A stretch of DNA of 64,000 bases, taken from NCBI RefSeq assembly GCF_029962835.1, contig NC_080591.1:41795501-41859500 (forward strand), given 5' to 3'. The DNA comes from Magnolia sinica (taxonomy: Eukaryota; Streptophyta; Magnoliopsida; Magnoliales; Magnoliaceae). The notes below the pieces were generated by a model. That model saw nothing but the letters and a program-made list of their open reading frames with translations. It made no database searches and was not told the origin of the DNA. Each line of letters begins with the position of its first letter. Positions within the stretch are counted from its first letter, which is position 1. A program made the translations under genes and the position numbers. Positions 46,976-58,352 of the stretch are shown here, piece by piece.

Positions 46976-48243
46976 ATGCCCACTCGAACTAGTAGAGGAT
47001 TTGGTCTACACCCGATTTTCAATATGGAATAGTTGACTGAGATGATGAACACGATCAACCAACATTTGGCTGCCATTGAGGTGCAATCTAGGAACACGAA
47101 TACCCGTATGGATCAGATAGAAGCGTCCCTAGGAGAAATCTCCGACATTGGAGGGGATGAACAATCACACGTAGGGGAAGTAGTTGAGAAACCGGTAGGA
47201 AATCGTGGTAGAGGTCGTAGAGCACGTGGCCGAGGGGTAGGACATGGAGGGGCGTGATATCCGTAGCCTGCTGTTGAGTATCAAGACCGTTATGATGTCG
47301 ATGAGAGGGTTTTAAAGAGTATTAAAGTAGATGCTCCTAGTTTTGATGGGCGTCTTGACCTAAAAGCATTCCTTGATTAGTTAGCAGACATGTACCATTA
47401 TTTTGAATGGTATGAGATGTCTAAGAATCGACAAGTGCGGTTTGCAAAGACGAAACTTATGGCTCAAGCTAAATTATTTTGGGCAAATACGGAGCGTAAG
47501 ATCGAGAGATTAGGAGATGTCCCAGTCGCGCATTGGGTAGAGATGGAGTTATTAAAGGAAAAATATCTTCGTCTCTCTTACCGTCAAAAGCTTCTAGATC
47601 AATGGCAAGCATTACGCCAAGGATCTATGTCAATTGCAGATTACATCGCAAAATTTGAAGAGTATATGATGCGATATGATAGTCAGGAGGATCCCTTAGT
47701 GACGTTGGCGCGTTTCAAGGTGGGTCTTCGCATGGATCTGCAGCGTGAGCTTATGACCCATGCAGTGGGTGACTTGGATCAGGCTTACTAAGTTGTACAG
47801 GAGTTAGAGCTTTACCTAAAGTCTCCTGTCACGAGGCGCTTTGAGTCTCAAGACTATACTGTTAGATCTGGTTTTCAGGGAACCAAATCTAACATTGGAA
47901 GTCGCATTGGAAGTCAGCTTAGGGTGCAGCTAGTGCACCATCTAAACCTAAGGATGATAAGGGCAAAGTTGTCCTTGGTGCCAATCCTGGCAGTGGTAGT
48001 CACTTGAGATGTTATGAGTGCGGAGGTACAGGTCATTTCGCATACCAGTGCACGGCAAAGACTCGCGGGAAAGCCTTAGTCATAGACGAGTTAAATGAAA
48101 ATGCAGATGACTTGGGTGATTACGAAGTTGAGGAATATCACCCAGAGATAGGTGCTAGTGATTATAAAGAAGAAGAACCAGACACTGCACCACTAGCTGT
48201 AGTTAGATGTACTTTAGCGCAAGCTAAAAAGAGTGATCATTAG
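46976..48243 (+). pseudogene. gag of the complete gypsy element
   Basis: The ATG at 46976 opens MPTRTSRGFGLHP, with a stop after 19 codons. The rest of gag follows in the same frame to 47791: coiled-coil-like 'EMMNTINQHLAAIEVQSR', an RG-rich stretch 'GRGRRARGRGVG', the capsid 'VRFAKTKLMAQAKLFW', 'GSMSIADYIAKFEEYMMRY' and 'VGLRMDLQRELMTHA'. After a frame change (between 47791 and 48004) the CCHC knuckle 'CYECGGTGHFAYQC' is intact. Confidence 0.87.
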
Positions 48244-48249
48244 CGCAGA

Positions 48250-48680
48250 AGCACAATTTTCTACACATTTATCAAGAGCGGTGACAAAAGTTGCAAAGTC
48301 ATCGTGGATAGTGGTAGTTGCACCAACATGGTCTCAGCTAGCACAATCACTTGTTTGGGTTTGAAGCCCATCCCTCGCCCTCAACCCTACAAGGTTTCTT
48401 GGGTTGACACGTCTTCTATGCATGTGTCCCAGCAATGTTTAGTCCCCATCCAAATCGGTTCATATAAAGACATGTTGTGGTGTGATGTTTTACCTATGGA
48501 TGTAGGTCACATAATTTTAGAGAGACCGTGGTTATACGATAGAGATGTCACGATTTTTGGTCGCTCAAACGTGTGTACATTCACGCATGAGGGCAAGAAA
48601 ATCAAGATTAATCCGTTGCCACCCAAGAACCACGCGGACAAGACTAGGGATGTGAAAACGAGTGAGTCAAGGATGTGAGG
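48250..48680 (+). pseudogene. Protease of the complete gypsy element
   Basis: The active-site block 'VIVDSGSCTNMVS' keeps D-S-G. It is followed by 'KVSWVDTSSMHVSQQCLVPI', 'MLWCDVLPMDVGHIILERPWL' and 'VTIFGRSNVCTFTHEGKKI', the usual order in plant chromoviruses. Confidence 0.87.
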
Positions 48681-50160
48681 AAATTTATTCTGAAGTCTCT
48701 ACATATCATAAATGCAAAAGAGTTTGAGAAAGAGATAGAAGATGATTCGACGGTGTACGCCCTAATGGCTAGGGAAGTTACACCCGAGGTTCATGTAGAG
48801 TTACCCCTTGAGGTGACTTTGGTTCTTGAGGAGTACAATGATATATTCCCTGAGGATTTACCAGATGAGCTTCCACCTATGCGGGACATCCAGCATGCCA
48901 TTAATCTCGTCCCGGGGTCTTCTTTACCGAACCTTCCTCATTACAGGATGAACCCTGCAGAGCATGCAGAGTTGCATAGGCAGGTAAATGATCTCCTACG
49001 AAAGGGTTTCATCTGTAAGATCATGAGTCCGTGTGCCGTACCAGCGCTATTAATGCCCAAGAAAGATGGTACGTGGCGAATGTGTGTAGATAGTAGGGTC
49101 ATTAATAAGATCACGATCAAGTATCGATTTCCAATACCGAGGCTTGATGATATGTTAGACATGATGGCCAAATCCACCATTTTTTCCAAGATAGATCTCA
49201 AGAGCGGGTATCACCAGATACAAGTACGCCCAGGAGATGAGTGGAAGACAGCCTTCAAGACGAAGGATGGGTTGTACGAGTGGTTGGTCATGCCCTTTGG
49301 CCTGACTAATGCAACCAGTACTTTTATGCATGTGATGACCCAGGTTTTGACTCTTTATGGGGATGTTCTTAATGGTTTATTTTGATGACATACTCATATA
49401 TAGTACCACTAAAGAGCTGCATCTCGACCAATTGAGGCAGGTCTGTAGTGTCCTGAGGACGGAGAGGTTATGTGCGAACCTTAAGAAATGTTCATTCTTG
49501 TCTGATAGGGTTTTCTTAGGGTTCATAGTGTCGTCTGCAGGGATGCGAGCAGATCCAGAAAAAGTCAAGGCCATAGGTGATTAGCCTGAACCGCGGAACA
49601 TACATGAAGTGAGAAGCTTTCATGGTTTGGCCACATTTTATCGTCGGTTCATTCGAGGGTTTAGCACTATTATGGCTCCCACTACTAATTGCATTAAAAA
49701 GGAAGAGTTTATATGGTCTAAGGCCGCAGCTAAGGCATTCAAATATATTAAGGGCAAGATGATAGAGGCTCCCGTCATGCGTCTTCTAGATTTTTCTAAA
49801 GTCTTTGAAGTAGCATGTGATGCTTCAGGCGTAGGTATAGGAGTACTAAGCTGAGAGGGTCATCCAGTTGCCTATTTCAGTGAGAAACTGAATGAGGCAA
49901 AACAAAAGTATTCCACCTATGACAAAGAATTTTATGCGGTAGTGCAATCACTATGTCATTGGCGTCATTATCTTCTACTGCAAGAATTTGTCTTGTTTTC
50001 TGATCACAAGGCTTTGAGGTATTTAAATTCTCAAAAGAAGCTTAACTCAAGGCATGCCAAGTGAGCAGAGTTTCTTCAGGAATATTCCTTTGTCCAGAAA
50101 CATAAAGTCGGGATCGAGAACAAACCAGCTGATGCTCTTAGTAGGAGAGTGATATTGCTC
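48675..50160 (+). pseudogene. Reverse transcriptase and RNase H of the complete gypsy element
   Basis: RT has '[20 protein letters not shown]', '[20 protein letters not shown]', '[20 protein letters not shown]', '[15 protein letters not shown]', '[16 protein letters not shown]', and after a frame change near 49350 the catalytic '[10 protein letters not shown]'. The connection '[16 protein letters not shown]' and RNase H '[14 protein letters not shown]', 'TYDKEFYAVVQSL', 'SDHKALRYLN' follow, with stops at 49582, 49852 and about 50061. Confidence 0.9.
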
Positions 50161-51250
50161 AATTCCTTGAGTGTAGAAGTTGTCGGGTTTGAGCAATTGA
50201 AAGACAAGTATCCCATGTGTCCAGATTTTAGGGGAACATACGTGTCACTCTTAGGTGCCCAGCATAGTTCGGGTGAGTTCATGCTGAAAGATGGTTTCCT
50301 TTTCAAAGGAGACCAACTTTGTATTCCCCGCACTTCCCTCCGGGATTTCCTTGTTTGGAAGCTTCATGCTAGAGGTACTGCTGGCCATTTTGGTCGAGAT
50401 AAGACTATCACCCTAGTGGAGGATCGATTTTATTGGCCAAGTCTCAAGCGAGATGTAGCCTAAATTTTAGGGCAATGTCGAACATGTCAACTGACAAAAC
50501 AGAAGAAGCAGAATACTGGATTATACACGCCATTGCCAGTGCCAAACGCACCGTGGCACGACATCAGTATGGATTTCGTGCTTGGACTTCCCAAGACAAT
50601 TAAAAAGCATGATTCCATTTTTGTGGTCGTGAACCGTTTCTCAAAAATGGCCCACTTTCTCCCTTATTTTAAAACCTCAGATGCGTCCAATATAGCTAAG
50701 ATTTTCTTTGAAGGGGTAGTTCGATTACATGGTTTGCCTAAGACCATAGTGTCTGACAGAGATGTTCGGTTTACTAGTTATTTTTGGAAGACATTATGAC
50801 ATATAATGGGTACGAGACTCCAGTTCTCGTCTACCTACCATCCTCAAACTGATAGCCAAACTGAGGTTGTGAATCGATGTCTCGGAAATCTACTACGACG
50901 TTTGGTGGGTGAACACATTAAAACTTGGAACTTAGCCCTGCCAGTTGCCGAGTTTGCATATGACAATTCAGTTAATAGGTCTACGGGTACAAGTCCATTC
51001 GAGATTGTTAGTGGTTATAAACCTAGACTACCCATAGATTTGTTACCTATGTCAGTCACTCAGAGGACCTAAGAGTCAGCCGATGCATTTTCTCATCACA
51101 TTCATGAGTTGCATGCAGAGATTAGGAGGCGGATAAATGCTAGTAATGAACAATACAAAATTTCAACTGATTTATATCGTAGAATTCAAGAATTTAATGA
51201 GGGTGATTATGTAATGGTTAAGATGAGGCCAGAACGGTTCCCACAAGGTA
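50161..51250 (+). pseudogene. Integrase of the complete gypsy element
   Basis: The zinc-binding part spans 'HARGTAGHFGRDKT' to 'CRTCQLTK' (His-His-Cys-Cys). The catalytic core is '[10 protein letters not shown]' (Asp), '[14 protein letters not shown]' (Asp) and 'YHPQTDSQTEVVNR' (Glu). The GPY-like end includes 'PERFPQG', 'LQARNAGPLKILKKIGSNAY'. Confidence 0.9.
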
Positions 51251-51792
51251 CCGTTAAGAAGTTACAAGCACGCAATGCTGGACCACTTAAGATTTTGAAA
51301 AAGATTGGGTCCAATGCGTATGTGATAAATCTTCCACCTCGCATGGGGATTAGTTCAACATTCAATGTGAAGGATCTAATTCCTTATTCAAGCTATCCCA
51401 TAGACCCTCATTTTGTTCCAAACCATTGGCCAATTTCTAATTTTTCTTCCCAACCCACACCACCTATGCCTACTATACCTGAGAAAAGAGAAGAAATTGA
51501 AGGAATTGTGGATGAGCAAATTGTTTCCACTCGAGACGGTGGATTTCAGAGGTAGTTGGTGAAGTGGAAGAACAGACCATCATCCGACTATACATGGTTA
51601 ACAGAAGCAGAATTGCAGCGACTAGATCCAGATTTGTTAGAAAAGCACAAGAGTTTTATCTCGCCGGAGTCAAGATCTTCTCAGCCGAGGGGAGTTGATG
51701 CGGACATCAGGCCATTCAAAGTATATCAACGCAGGAGGCGTGCGTTACCCGTGTCAATGTGGTTAGATGACGGATACGAGTCGGGTCTCTAG
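51250..51792 (+). pseudogene. Integrase tail and chromodomain, running into the 3' LTR
   Basis: After the GPY block the product continues 'FNVKDLIPYSSYPI', a Pro-rich linker, then 'VDEQIVSTRDGGFQ' and, past a TAG at 51553, 'VKWKNRPSSDYTWLTEAEL', which is a chromodomain of plant chromovirus type. The frame passes the polypurine tract (near 51683-51695) and continues 32 codons into the 3' LTR, ending 'DIRPFKVYQRRRRALPVSM' ... at TAG 51790. The same end is seen in the 5' LTR and in the element at 59600. Confidence 0.85.
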
Positions 51793-52717
51793 AGGTTGAA
51801 GACCTTACAAGTGTTCGTGACATTTGGACCGTTGGATCACAAAGATGGTGTGAACGGACCGTTGGATCGCCACGGCCCACCTTCATTACACCACCTTCAT
51901 GGCGCTATCATCGGGGCCCACCGGGCATCTTCAATTTGAATTTAGTTTATGAACATTTGATTTATTTAAGTTTTGAGACAATTTGCGCACAATTTTTGTG
52001 CGAATTTTTTAAAAAAAACTTTTTTTATTAGGGGTATTTTGGTAATTTCATATAATTACGAATTTATAAAGGTTACCCTAAGCCTGAAGTATGTTATGTT
52101 ATGTTTTATGAAAGAAAAAGAGAGTTTTTTGCTTCTGACGATTTCGTCTTCGACTTCCAGTGATTGGAAGAGGGTGTGAGGTCCAGGGAAGTGATTTCTC
52201 ATCTCCTACTTTTTTCTCCTTCTTTTCTCAAGGTACTATTTTTCTTTAACCCTATTATCTTCCTTTTCTTCTAAAATCTTTAGATCTAGAAGCCGATCTT
52301 GTTTCCTTTTATCTAAATCATTAGATCTCAACAGATTTTCATCCCCACATAAAACCCATCACCCAAAGCCTAAATTTGAAGAACCACCAATTTTTATTTT
52401 TATTTTTCTGAATTTTCCAGATTTCCCAATCCAGAAAATTCCTTTTTTTTTTGGATTAGAAAATCCACTTGGATCGTTAGACGGACCTATTGCAAGACGA
52501 AAGTTCTATCTTTCGTCGGATCTAACTAAATTCAGATTTTAAAATTCAATACTTCGTGTTGGTGATGGATGGTCATAATCAATGCTATATTAACCTTATT
52601 TCTTTCTTGTGTTTATGATGTATAAGGCTGATATTTTATTTGTTTTTTAATATTGCATGAATCCGTCCCTTTCAAATATCATGCTCATTTAAGGTTGGAT
52701 TAGGCCGTCCTACATCA
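51696..52717 (+). repeat. 3' LTR of the complete gypsy element
   Basis: Starts TGATGCGGACATCAGG after the purine-rich cgaggggagt, ends CGTCCTACATCA next to the target duplication TGCTC. Confidence 0.93.
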
Positions 52718-54370
52718 TGCTCATTAACAAAAAAGTTACAAATGCTATTGTCCAGTGTCGAAAAAACAATGTCTCAAAATGTTACATTTTTCAAAAACAT
52801 ACCATACTTTTATTCATAAGAGAACAAATCATTTATCAATACTCGACATAAGTCATGTCCCCTTCCCATGATTGTTGATCCTCCATTTTTGTTGAGCTTC
52901 CAAAGGATGAGAACAAAAGGCTGCACATCTACAATTGGTGAAATAAGGCTAATGTTGGTTCCATTTGTTGAGCATCCAAAGGATGAGCCCAAAAGGCTAC
53001 AGGTCTACACTAGGAAAAGACAAATGTTGCTACAAAAACAACAGTTGATGACCATCATCCTTCTATTCCCAACTGTACAAGTCCACCAGCCACAGTTTCA
53101 GCGCCTTCGGACCTTCCTATTACTTTTTGTAAGGCTAGAAGGGCTTCTACTTCTCATCCTATCAGTAATTTTGTTTCCTATAACTCCAATTCTCCTGATC
53201 TTTAGTCATACTTGTCTTCCATTTCCACTGTTTCAAACCTCCAATCCCCACCAGAGGTGAAGATGATCTAGCTTACCCTAAATGGAGAGATTCTATGCTA
53301 GAAGAAGTGTACTGGGATCTAGTCAAAAAGCAGAAAGGTAAGCACATAGTGGGGTGCAATTGCAAATGACTATACACTTTGAAATAGAAACCAGTAGCTC
53401 AATTGATAGGATAAGGCTCAGCTGGTGGTTAAAGGGTTCAGCCGACAGCTTGGGGAGGACTTTGAAGCAATGTTTGCTCCAGTGGCTAAGCTGAACTCTG
53501 TTCGATTCTCATGTCTATTGCAGTGAATCTTGTATGGACCCTTCGTTAGTCAGATGTTAAAAATGCATTCTTTCATTTGCATGAAGAAGTGTATATTGAC
53601 TCCCTCCTGGTGTCACTCCTATTCATGACAAAGGGAAGTGTCTCAGCTAAAGAAGGCCATCGAGGCCTTGAGCAATTCCCAAGAGCTTCTTTGAGAATTT
53701 CAGTGATGCGATTATGAAGTTTGGATTTCTGCATAGTGCATATATGATCACTCAATGTTCATCAAGACAATCGGAGAGATTACTACAGTGATTGTAATAT
53801 GTGTTGATGACATAGTGTTAACAGGAAATAGTGATGAGGACATTTAGAAGGTCAAAAGATACTTAAAAGAGACATTTGAGATCAAAGATCTTGGTCCTCT
53901 CAAATATTTCTTTGGGATAGAAGTTGCTCAGTCCAAAAGAAGCATATTTATCTCTCAAAGAAAATGTCCAGGCTCTTCTTGATGAATTTAGTATGTTGGG
54001 AGCCCGTCCAGTTGGTTCCTGAGTTGAAGTAATTCACCACTTACATGAAGATCAGGACCTATTCCTCATCCGGGTCTGTATCAACATCTTGTGGAATGAC
54101 TAATTGCCTTGATTGTCACACAACGCAATATTGCTTGTGCAATTAGTCTGGTCAGTTCATGCATGCTCCGTGCACCCATCATCTTGAGGTTGCTTATCAG
54201 ATTTTATATGACCTTAAATCTACTCCTGATAAATGTCGCATGTACTATTGACACTTAAATCTTAGTGGATATTGTGATACTGACTAGACCAGATCATCTA
54301 ATGATAGGAAGCCCATATTAGATATTATACCTTCATTAGTGGAATCTAATCAAGAGATAAGCAATGTGTT
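52718..54370 (+). pseudogene. Ty1/copia integrase end and reverse transcriptase, middle piece
   Basis: The copia resumes here. Through many stops and shifts it reads the post-integrase text 'SREQIIYQY', 'CTSPPATVSAPSDLP', 'STSHPISNFVS', then the RT: 'WRDSMLEEVYWDLVKKQKGK', 'QLDVKNAFFHLHEEVYIDS'-like, 'VICVDDIVLTGNSDED' (catalytic DD, near 53785-53830), 'DLGPLKYFFGIEVAQSKR'. The end, 'SRSSNDRKP', belongs to the RNase H start and is cut by the insertion at 54371. Confidence 0.88.
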
Positions 54371-55033
54371 TGACACAGGAGAGGACGTGAGGTCGAGCAC
54401 CGTCTTCCTCAAGAGGAAAACTGTACCGAATCACAGAACTTCTCTGGACTCCTCACAGAGACTCCTCGAATCCACGAGGAAGAGAACAAGAAAATAGAAA
54501 ATAAATTCTATAAAATTCGAAATTGATTGATGAATAATTGTCTAATGTGTCTCCTTACACTGTTAATAAAGAGAAAATAAACCAAAATTCGCAATTACCA
54601 AAAATAGCAAAATTCTAACTCTAATAAAAATCCTAATTATAATAAAACTCTTCTAAAGCCTAATTTCTAAAAATAAAAATTCCAAATAAACTTTTGCTAG
54701 AAGAGTCCTAGCATACATAATTAAAAGTTATTTCTAAAAAGGAAAAAATAAATAAATCTAAAACTCTAAAAATAGAAAAATATTAAAAAATTCAGAATTA
54801 CTAAAATTAGTATACTTTCCCTAAATTTTCGTTTTTGAGTTGAGAGCACGCGTTTTCTGACGAAACGGACAGATGCGACCTGGGTCGGTTCACCTCGGAT
54901 GGCCCGTTTCAGTAAAGATTGACAGGTTGTGCACCCCGTAACAATACCCGGATCAAAAGTTGCGGTCAATTTACAGTCCGCCTTCTTTTGGCCCAACCAT
55001 GCTAGGAACGTATCTGTGACATGTTCTACATTA
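54371..55033 (-). repeat. 3' LTR of the deleted gypsy derivative
   Basis: On the minus strand starts TAATGTAGAACATGTCAC (TG mutated to TA) and ends CTCTCCTGTGTCA. Confidence 0.9.
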
Positions 55034-55470
55034 GACCCCTCCACTGGAAAAAAAAAAACTCGACCACGAGTTACTCAAGGGACTTGGCTCATGATTATGA
55101 GATAACTTCTGATGCCGATATTTATTAGCCATTTTCTTGTACTTGGCATTAGGCTCTTGAGCTAACACAATACATGTACTCATGCTTTCATTGACTTGAC
55201 TAGTATCGATCAATTCATTCACTTGTGCCTTCAAGATCTTACATTCTTTCTAATAATGTGGGCAATTAGGCAGACGTGCCCCTGAGACGGGATCAATGTG
55301 GTTTTGTATATCTCGTATGGGAGGCAATTTATTAGGGAGTTTATCGAACACAACTGCCTTGAACTCCTGCAACATTGGTTCCAAATCCTCTGGGACGTTC
55401 ACAGGCTCCACATATTTTTCCTTTTCAACTAATGCATATATATCTCCCATTTTCTCATATTGCTTAACAA
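55034..55470 (-). pseudogene. Reverse transcriptase N-terminal fragment in the deleted derivative
   Basis: Reads 'DIYALVEKEKYVEPVNVPE', 'LQEFKAVVFDKLPNKLPPIRDI' and 'HIDPVSGARLPNCPHY', the entry of gypsy RT. After a stop and frame change 'KAQVNELIDTSQVNESMST' can still be followed; the catalytic part is absent. Confidence 0.82.
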
Positions 55471-55699
55471 AGGCCTATTCAGTTATGAGAGATTATCCCT
55501 CCACTTTAGAAGTCTCGTGTTGGTTCTCTGTTCTCATAAGGGTCATATGTTTGCCACCGATGAAACTGTGGCGTGTTGCAACTCCGCTTCAACGCGATCA
55601 TCCCTTGCCGACAAATAATGGGATTTCTCTGCTCACTGATCGGTTATCCTACCAATAATTTTGGTTTTTTGGAATAACACCTAATCGTAGTTGCTAGGG

Positions 55700-56304
55700 A
55701 GGAATCGCATGAGCAATAACTTCTTCATCAGCAACCATGTCCGGATTGGCGCCTTCATTTGTCTCGTCCTCTCAAGTTGCAGTTGCTCCCACTAAGCTGA
55801 AGCACCGCCCATCAACTTGTAGGCCACAAGTTTAACTTTCTTTGTTTCAGGGATTTCCATATACTCAAAGAATCGCTCAACTTTAGAAAGCCAATCAAGG
55901 AAATCCTCAATAAGAAGTTGGCCATTGAAGTTAGGAAGATCGACTTTCATCTTGAATTCTCTATCTGTTCGATAAATTCGATCAATGTCTCATTTAGAAT
56001 GTTGTTGAATCATGTCGCTAGATCCCACCTTCTCAAGAGTGATCTTGTAGTTCATTGCTGGCACTATCCCACAATCAGGGTGATTATAAGTTCCAGTGCC
56101 TACTAGGGGCGGATCATCGCCATGAACACGGAGTTGCCCTAGGGCCTCCGTTATGCGACCCGTCATGTGATCGATGGAAGCCTGCAACCCTTGCATAGCT
56201 TGCCGATTATCTCGTCGCGCAACTTCAAAAGTTGTCGCCGTTAAAGGTAAATTCCCTGAAGTACCGTCCATGGGATTGTTGCCCGACCTATCAATAGAAG
56301 CCAT
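55700..56304 (-). pseudogene. gag fragment in the deleted derivative
   Basis: Starts MASIDRSGNNPMDG at 56304. Contains 'RRDNRQAMQGLQASIDHMTG' (coiled coil), and after a stop at 55990 the capsid '[20 protein letters not shown]', '[15 protein letters not shown]' and 'LLLMRFLPSNYD'. No CCHC knuckle is found; the sequence passes directly towards RT text. Confidence 0.82.
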
Positions 56305-56323
56305 AGATCCGAAGAAAAGCCTC

Positions 56324-56335
56324 GTTCTAATACCA
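56324..56335 (-). other. Primer binding site of the deleted derivative
   Basis: Reverse complement TGGTATTAGAAC; initiator-tRNA-Met type with a C-to-T and a G-to-A change. Confidence 0.8.
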
Positions 56336-56338
56336 AAC

Positions 56339-57009
56339 TGACGCAGGGGAGGACGTGAAGTCCAGCACCGTCTTCCTCAAGAGGATAATTGTTCCGAATC
56401 CACGGAACTTCTCTGGACTCCTCACAGAGACTCCTCGAATCCACGAGGAAGAGAACAAGAAATAGAAAATAAATTCTATAAAATTCAAAATTGATTGATG
56501 AATAATTGTCTAATGTGTCTCCTTACACCATTAATAAAGAGAAAATAAACCAAAATTCATAATTACCAAAAATAATAAAATTCTAATTCTAATAAAAATC
56601 CTAATTATAATAAAACTCTTTTAAAGCCTAATTTATAAAAATAAAAATTCCAAATAAACTTATGCTAGAAGAGTCCTAGCATAATTAAAAGTTATTTCTA
56701 AAAAGGAAAAAAAAAAAAAAAAATCTAAAACTCTAAAAATAGAAAAATATTAAAAAATTCGGAATTACTAACATTAGTAAATTTTTCCTAAAAAATCGTT
56801 TTTTTTAAGCTGAAAGCGTGCATTTTCTGACGAAACGGACAGATGCAACCCACTATGTGGGTCGGTTCACCTCGGATGGCCCGTCTCAGTAAAGATTGAT
56901 AGGTTGTGCACCCCGTAACAATACTCGGATCAAAATTGCGGTCAATTTACGGTACACCTTCTTTTGGTCCAACTATGCTAGGAACGTATCTGTGACACGT
57001 TCTACATCA
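56339..57009 (-). repeat. 5' LTR of the deleted gypsy derivative
   Basis: On the minus strand starts TGATGTAGAACGTGTCAC and ends CCCCTGCGTCA next to the primer site. Confidence 0.9.
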
Positions 57010-57014
57010 GTGTT

Positions 57015-57064
57015 AATGCTTGTTCATCTGCAGAGGCCGCATATTGAGCAATGGGAAGCTTGTG
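57015..57064 (+). pseudogene. Ty1/copia RNase H, 50-base piece
   Basis: Reads 'ACSSAEAAY' then a stop and 'AMGSLC', the 'SSAEAEYRAM' motif of copia RNase H. It lies between the gypsy derivative and the MITE. Confidence 0.8.
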
Positions 57065-57682
57065 TAGGGGTGGCAATGGGTTGGGCCAGAGCAACCCTAA
57101 GCCCTGACCTTAGCCCAGTCCTAGCCCTAACAGACTAAAGAGGCCTCGGCCTTTGCCCTTGCCCTAGAAGCTGGGCCGGGCTGGGCCAGGGCCAAGACAG
57201 GGCCGTCCGGATGAAGGCTAGACTAGGGCTGACCCTATTAGTTAAAGATTGGTAACATATATGCTATTTGTACAACTAGTTTACAATTGGTGAGAGCATG
57301 TTTATGAATCGTCATGCTCTTCCAAAGTATCGAAGTTTTTCTATGGCACACCTATTTTCAATAAGATCATCCATTAGCCAAGCGTAAACCCCACCCAGTT
57401 ATCCACTGTATGCATGGACCTAAATGAGGTCATCAATGTACTGTTCCTAGCATACGAACTCTACAGCAAACGTTACTAATATTTATGTACTATATAATAG
57501 ACACTAAGGCAAAGGCTAGACTATTCGTCATTGGCCTTGGTCTAACCCAGCCCGAACGATGGGCCTAGATTTTAAGCCCTAGCCCAGCCGTCGGGCCAAG
57601 TTCAGTGGCCCAAACCTGGTCATTCAGGTCTTGGTCACCTGAGGTGGGTTGGGCAGCCCAGCCCAAGCCACCCAGGTCAATG
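57065..57682. mobile_element. hAT-like MITE rich in GGGCC/GGCCC
   Basis: The left tip TAGGGGTGGCAATGGGTTGG is the standard end of a large hAT-type MITE group in plants. The right end is degenerate (cccagcccaagccaccca). The copia text is interrupted exactly here, and agcttgtg (57057-57064) recurs as agcttttgtg (57683-57692), in keeping with an 8-bp duplication with later change. No coding DNA. Confidence 0.72.
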
Positions 57683-57988
57683 AGCTTTTGTGATGGAAGT
57701 TCCTTCTGTGTGATTTGGGATTTCCTCCTTCCACACATTCCTCTTTGTTGTAATAATCAGGAATACATATTGCCAACAATCCAATCTTCCACAAGCGCAC
57801 AAAACACATTGAAGTGGACTATCTTTTAGTTCGAGAAAAAGTTGCTTTTAAGGATTTCATCTAGCCCTTCGTTAGATCTCTTGATAAGCTGACAGATATT
57901 TTTACCAAAGTTTCGAATTGCACTTGTCTGCATCCTATTTTGTCCAAGCTGGGCATGGACAACATTTATGCTCCGGCTTAAGAGGGAG
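57683..57988 (+). pseudogene. Ty1/copia RNase H end and polypurine tract
   Basis: Reads 'CCNNQEYILPTIQSST'-type text over 'HIEVDxxLVREKVAFKDFI', then 'SLDKLTDIFTKVSN' and 'LSKLGMDNIYAPA', the usual copia pol end. It is followed by the purine tract agagggagtg at 57981-57990, which marks the 3' LTR border. Confidence 0.85.
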
Positions 57989-58352
57989 TGCAAAAAAAGT
58001 AAAATAAGCAGAATTTTGTGTGAATATAGTTAGGCAATATGGTGGAGCACTCTATGGTTTTATTTTCTTTTGAATTAATAAACAAAGAGAGACGGGAGGG
58101 CATCCAACCCAACTCAATTTCTCTCTCACTTTCTTCCATCTCCCTTCCTTCTCCTTCTCTTTTCTTCTCTTTTACCATGTAAATCTACTACAATCTTCAA
58201 GATCAAATTACTTAACAGTTCCTATTACAAACTCAAAAGATGCAATCAAAACTCGAAACAATGTATCCATGATGTCAGATTTAATTAAAGCATAAATATG
58301 TGAAATGCTAAAGAGAGTAAAGAACTTAGTTCACAAAGGCAACAGACATTAC
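57989..58352 (+). other. Probable copia 3' LTR remnant and RMR intron
   Basis: A short LTR would begin at TGCAAAAAAAG (57989) and could end near 58192 (tctactaca); no second copy was found to confirm it. The rest to 58352 is RMR intron next to the donor site. Confidence 0.45.

Larger units (their letters stand above)
45610..52717 (+). mobile_element. Complete chromodomain-type Ty3/gypsy element, target duplication TGCTC
   Basis: The element has two LTRs (45610-46690; 51696-52717), a tRNA-iMet primer site, gag, protease, RT, RNase H, integrase, a chromodomain-like end and a polypurine tract. TGCTC flanks it at 45605-45609 and 52718-52722, and removing it restores the copia reading. It has many stops and at least three frame changes and is dead. 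From 49357 to 51792 pol stays in one frame, broken only by stop codons that are one transition from a sense codon (for example at 49582, 49852, 50461, 50797, 51070, 51553). Confidence 0.95.
54371..57009 (-). mobile_element. Internally deleted Ty3/gypsy derivative, target duplication GTGTT
   Basis: Two LTRs (54371-55033, 663 bp; 56339-57009, 671 bp) enclose 1305 bases. GTGTT flanks at 54366-54370 and 57010-57014. On the minus strand: 5' LTR, primer site TGGTATTAGAAC (two changes from the iMet type), gag N-terminal part, a short RT N-terminal part, a purine tract (agtggagggg) and the 3' LTR. Protease, most of RT, RNase H and integrase are missing. It must have been mobilised by other elements or deleted after insertion; two good LTRs and a perfect duplication favour the first. 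Confidence 0.93.
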
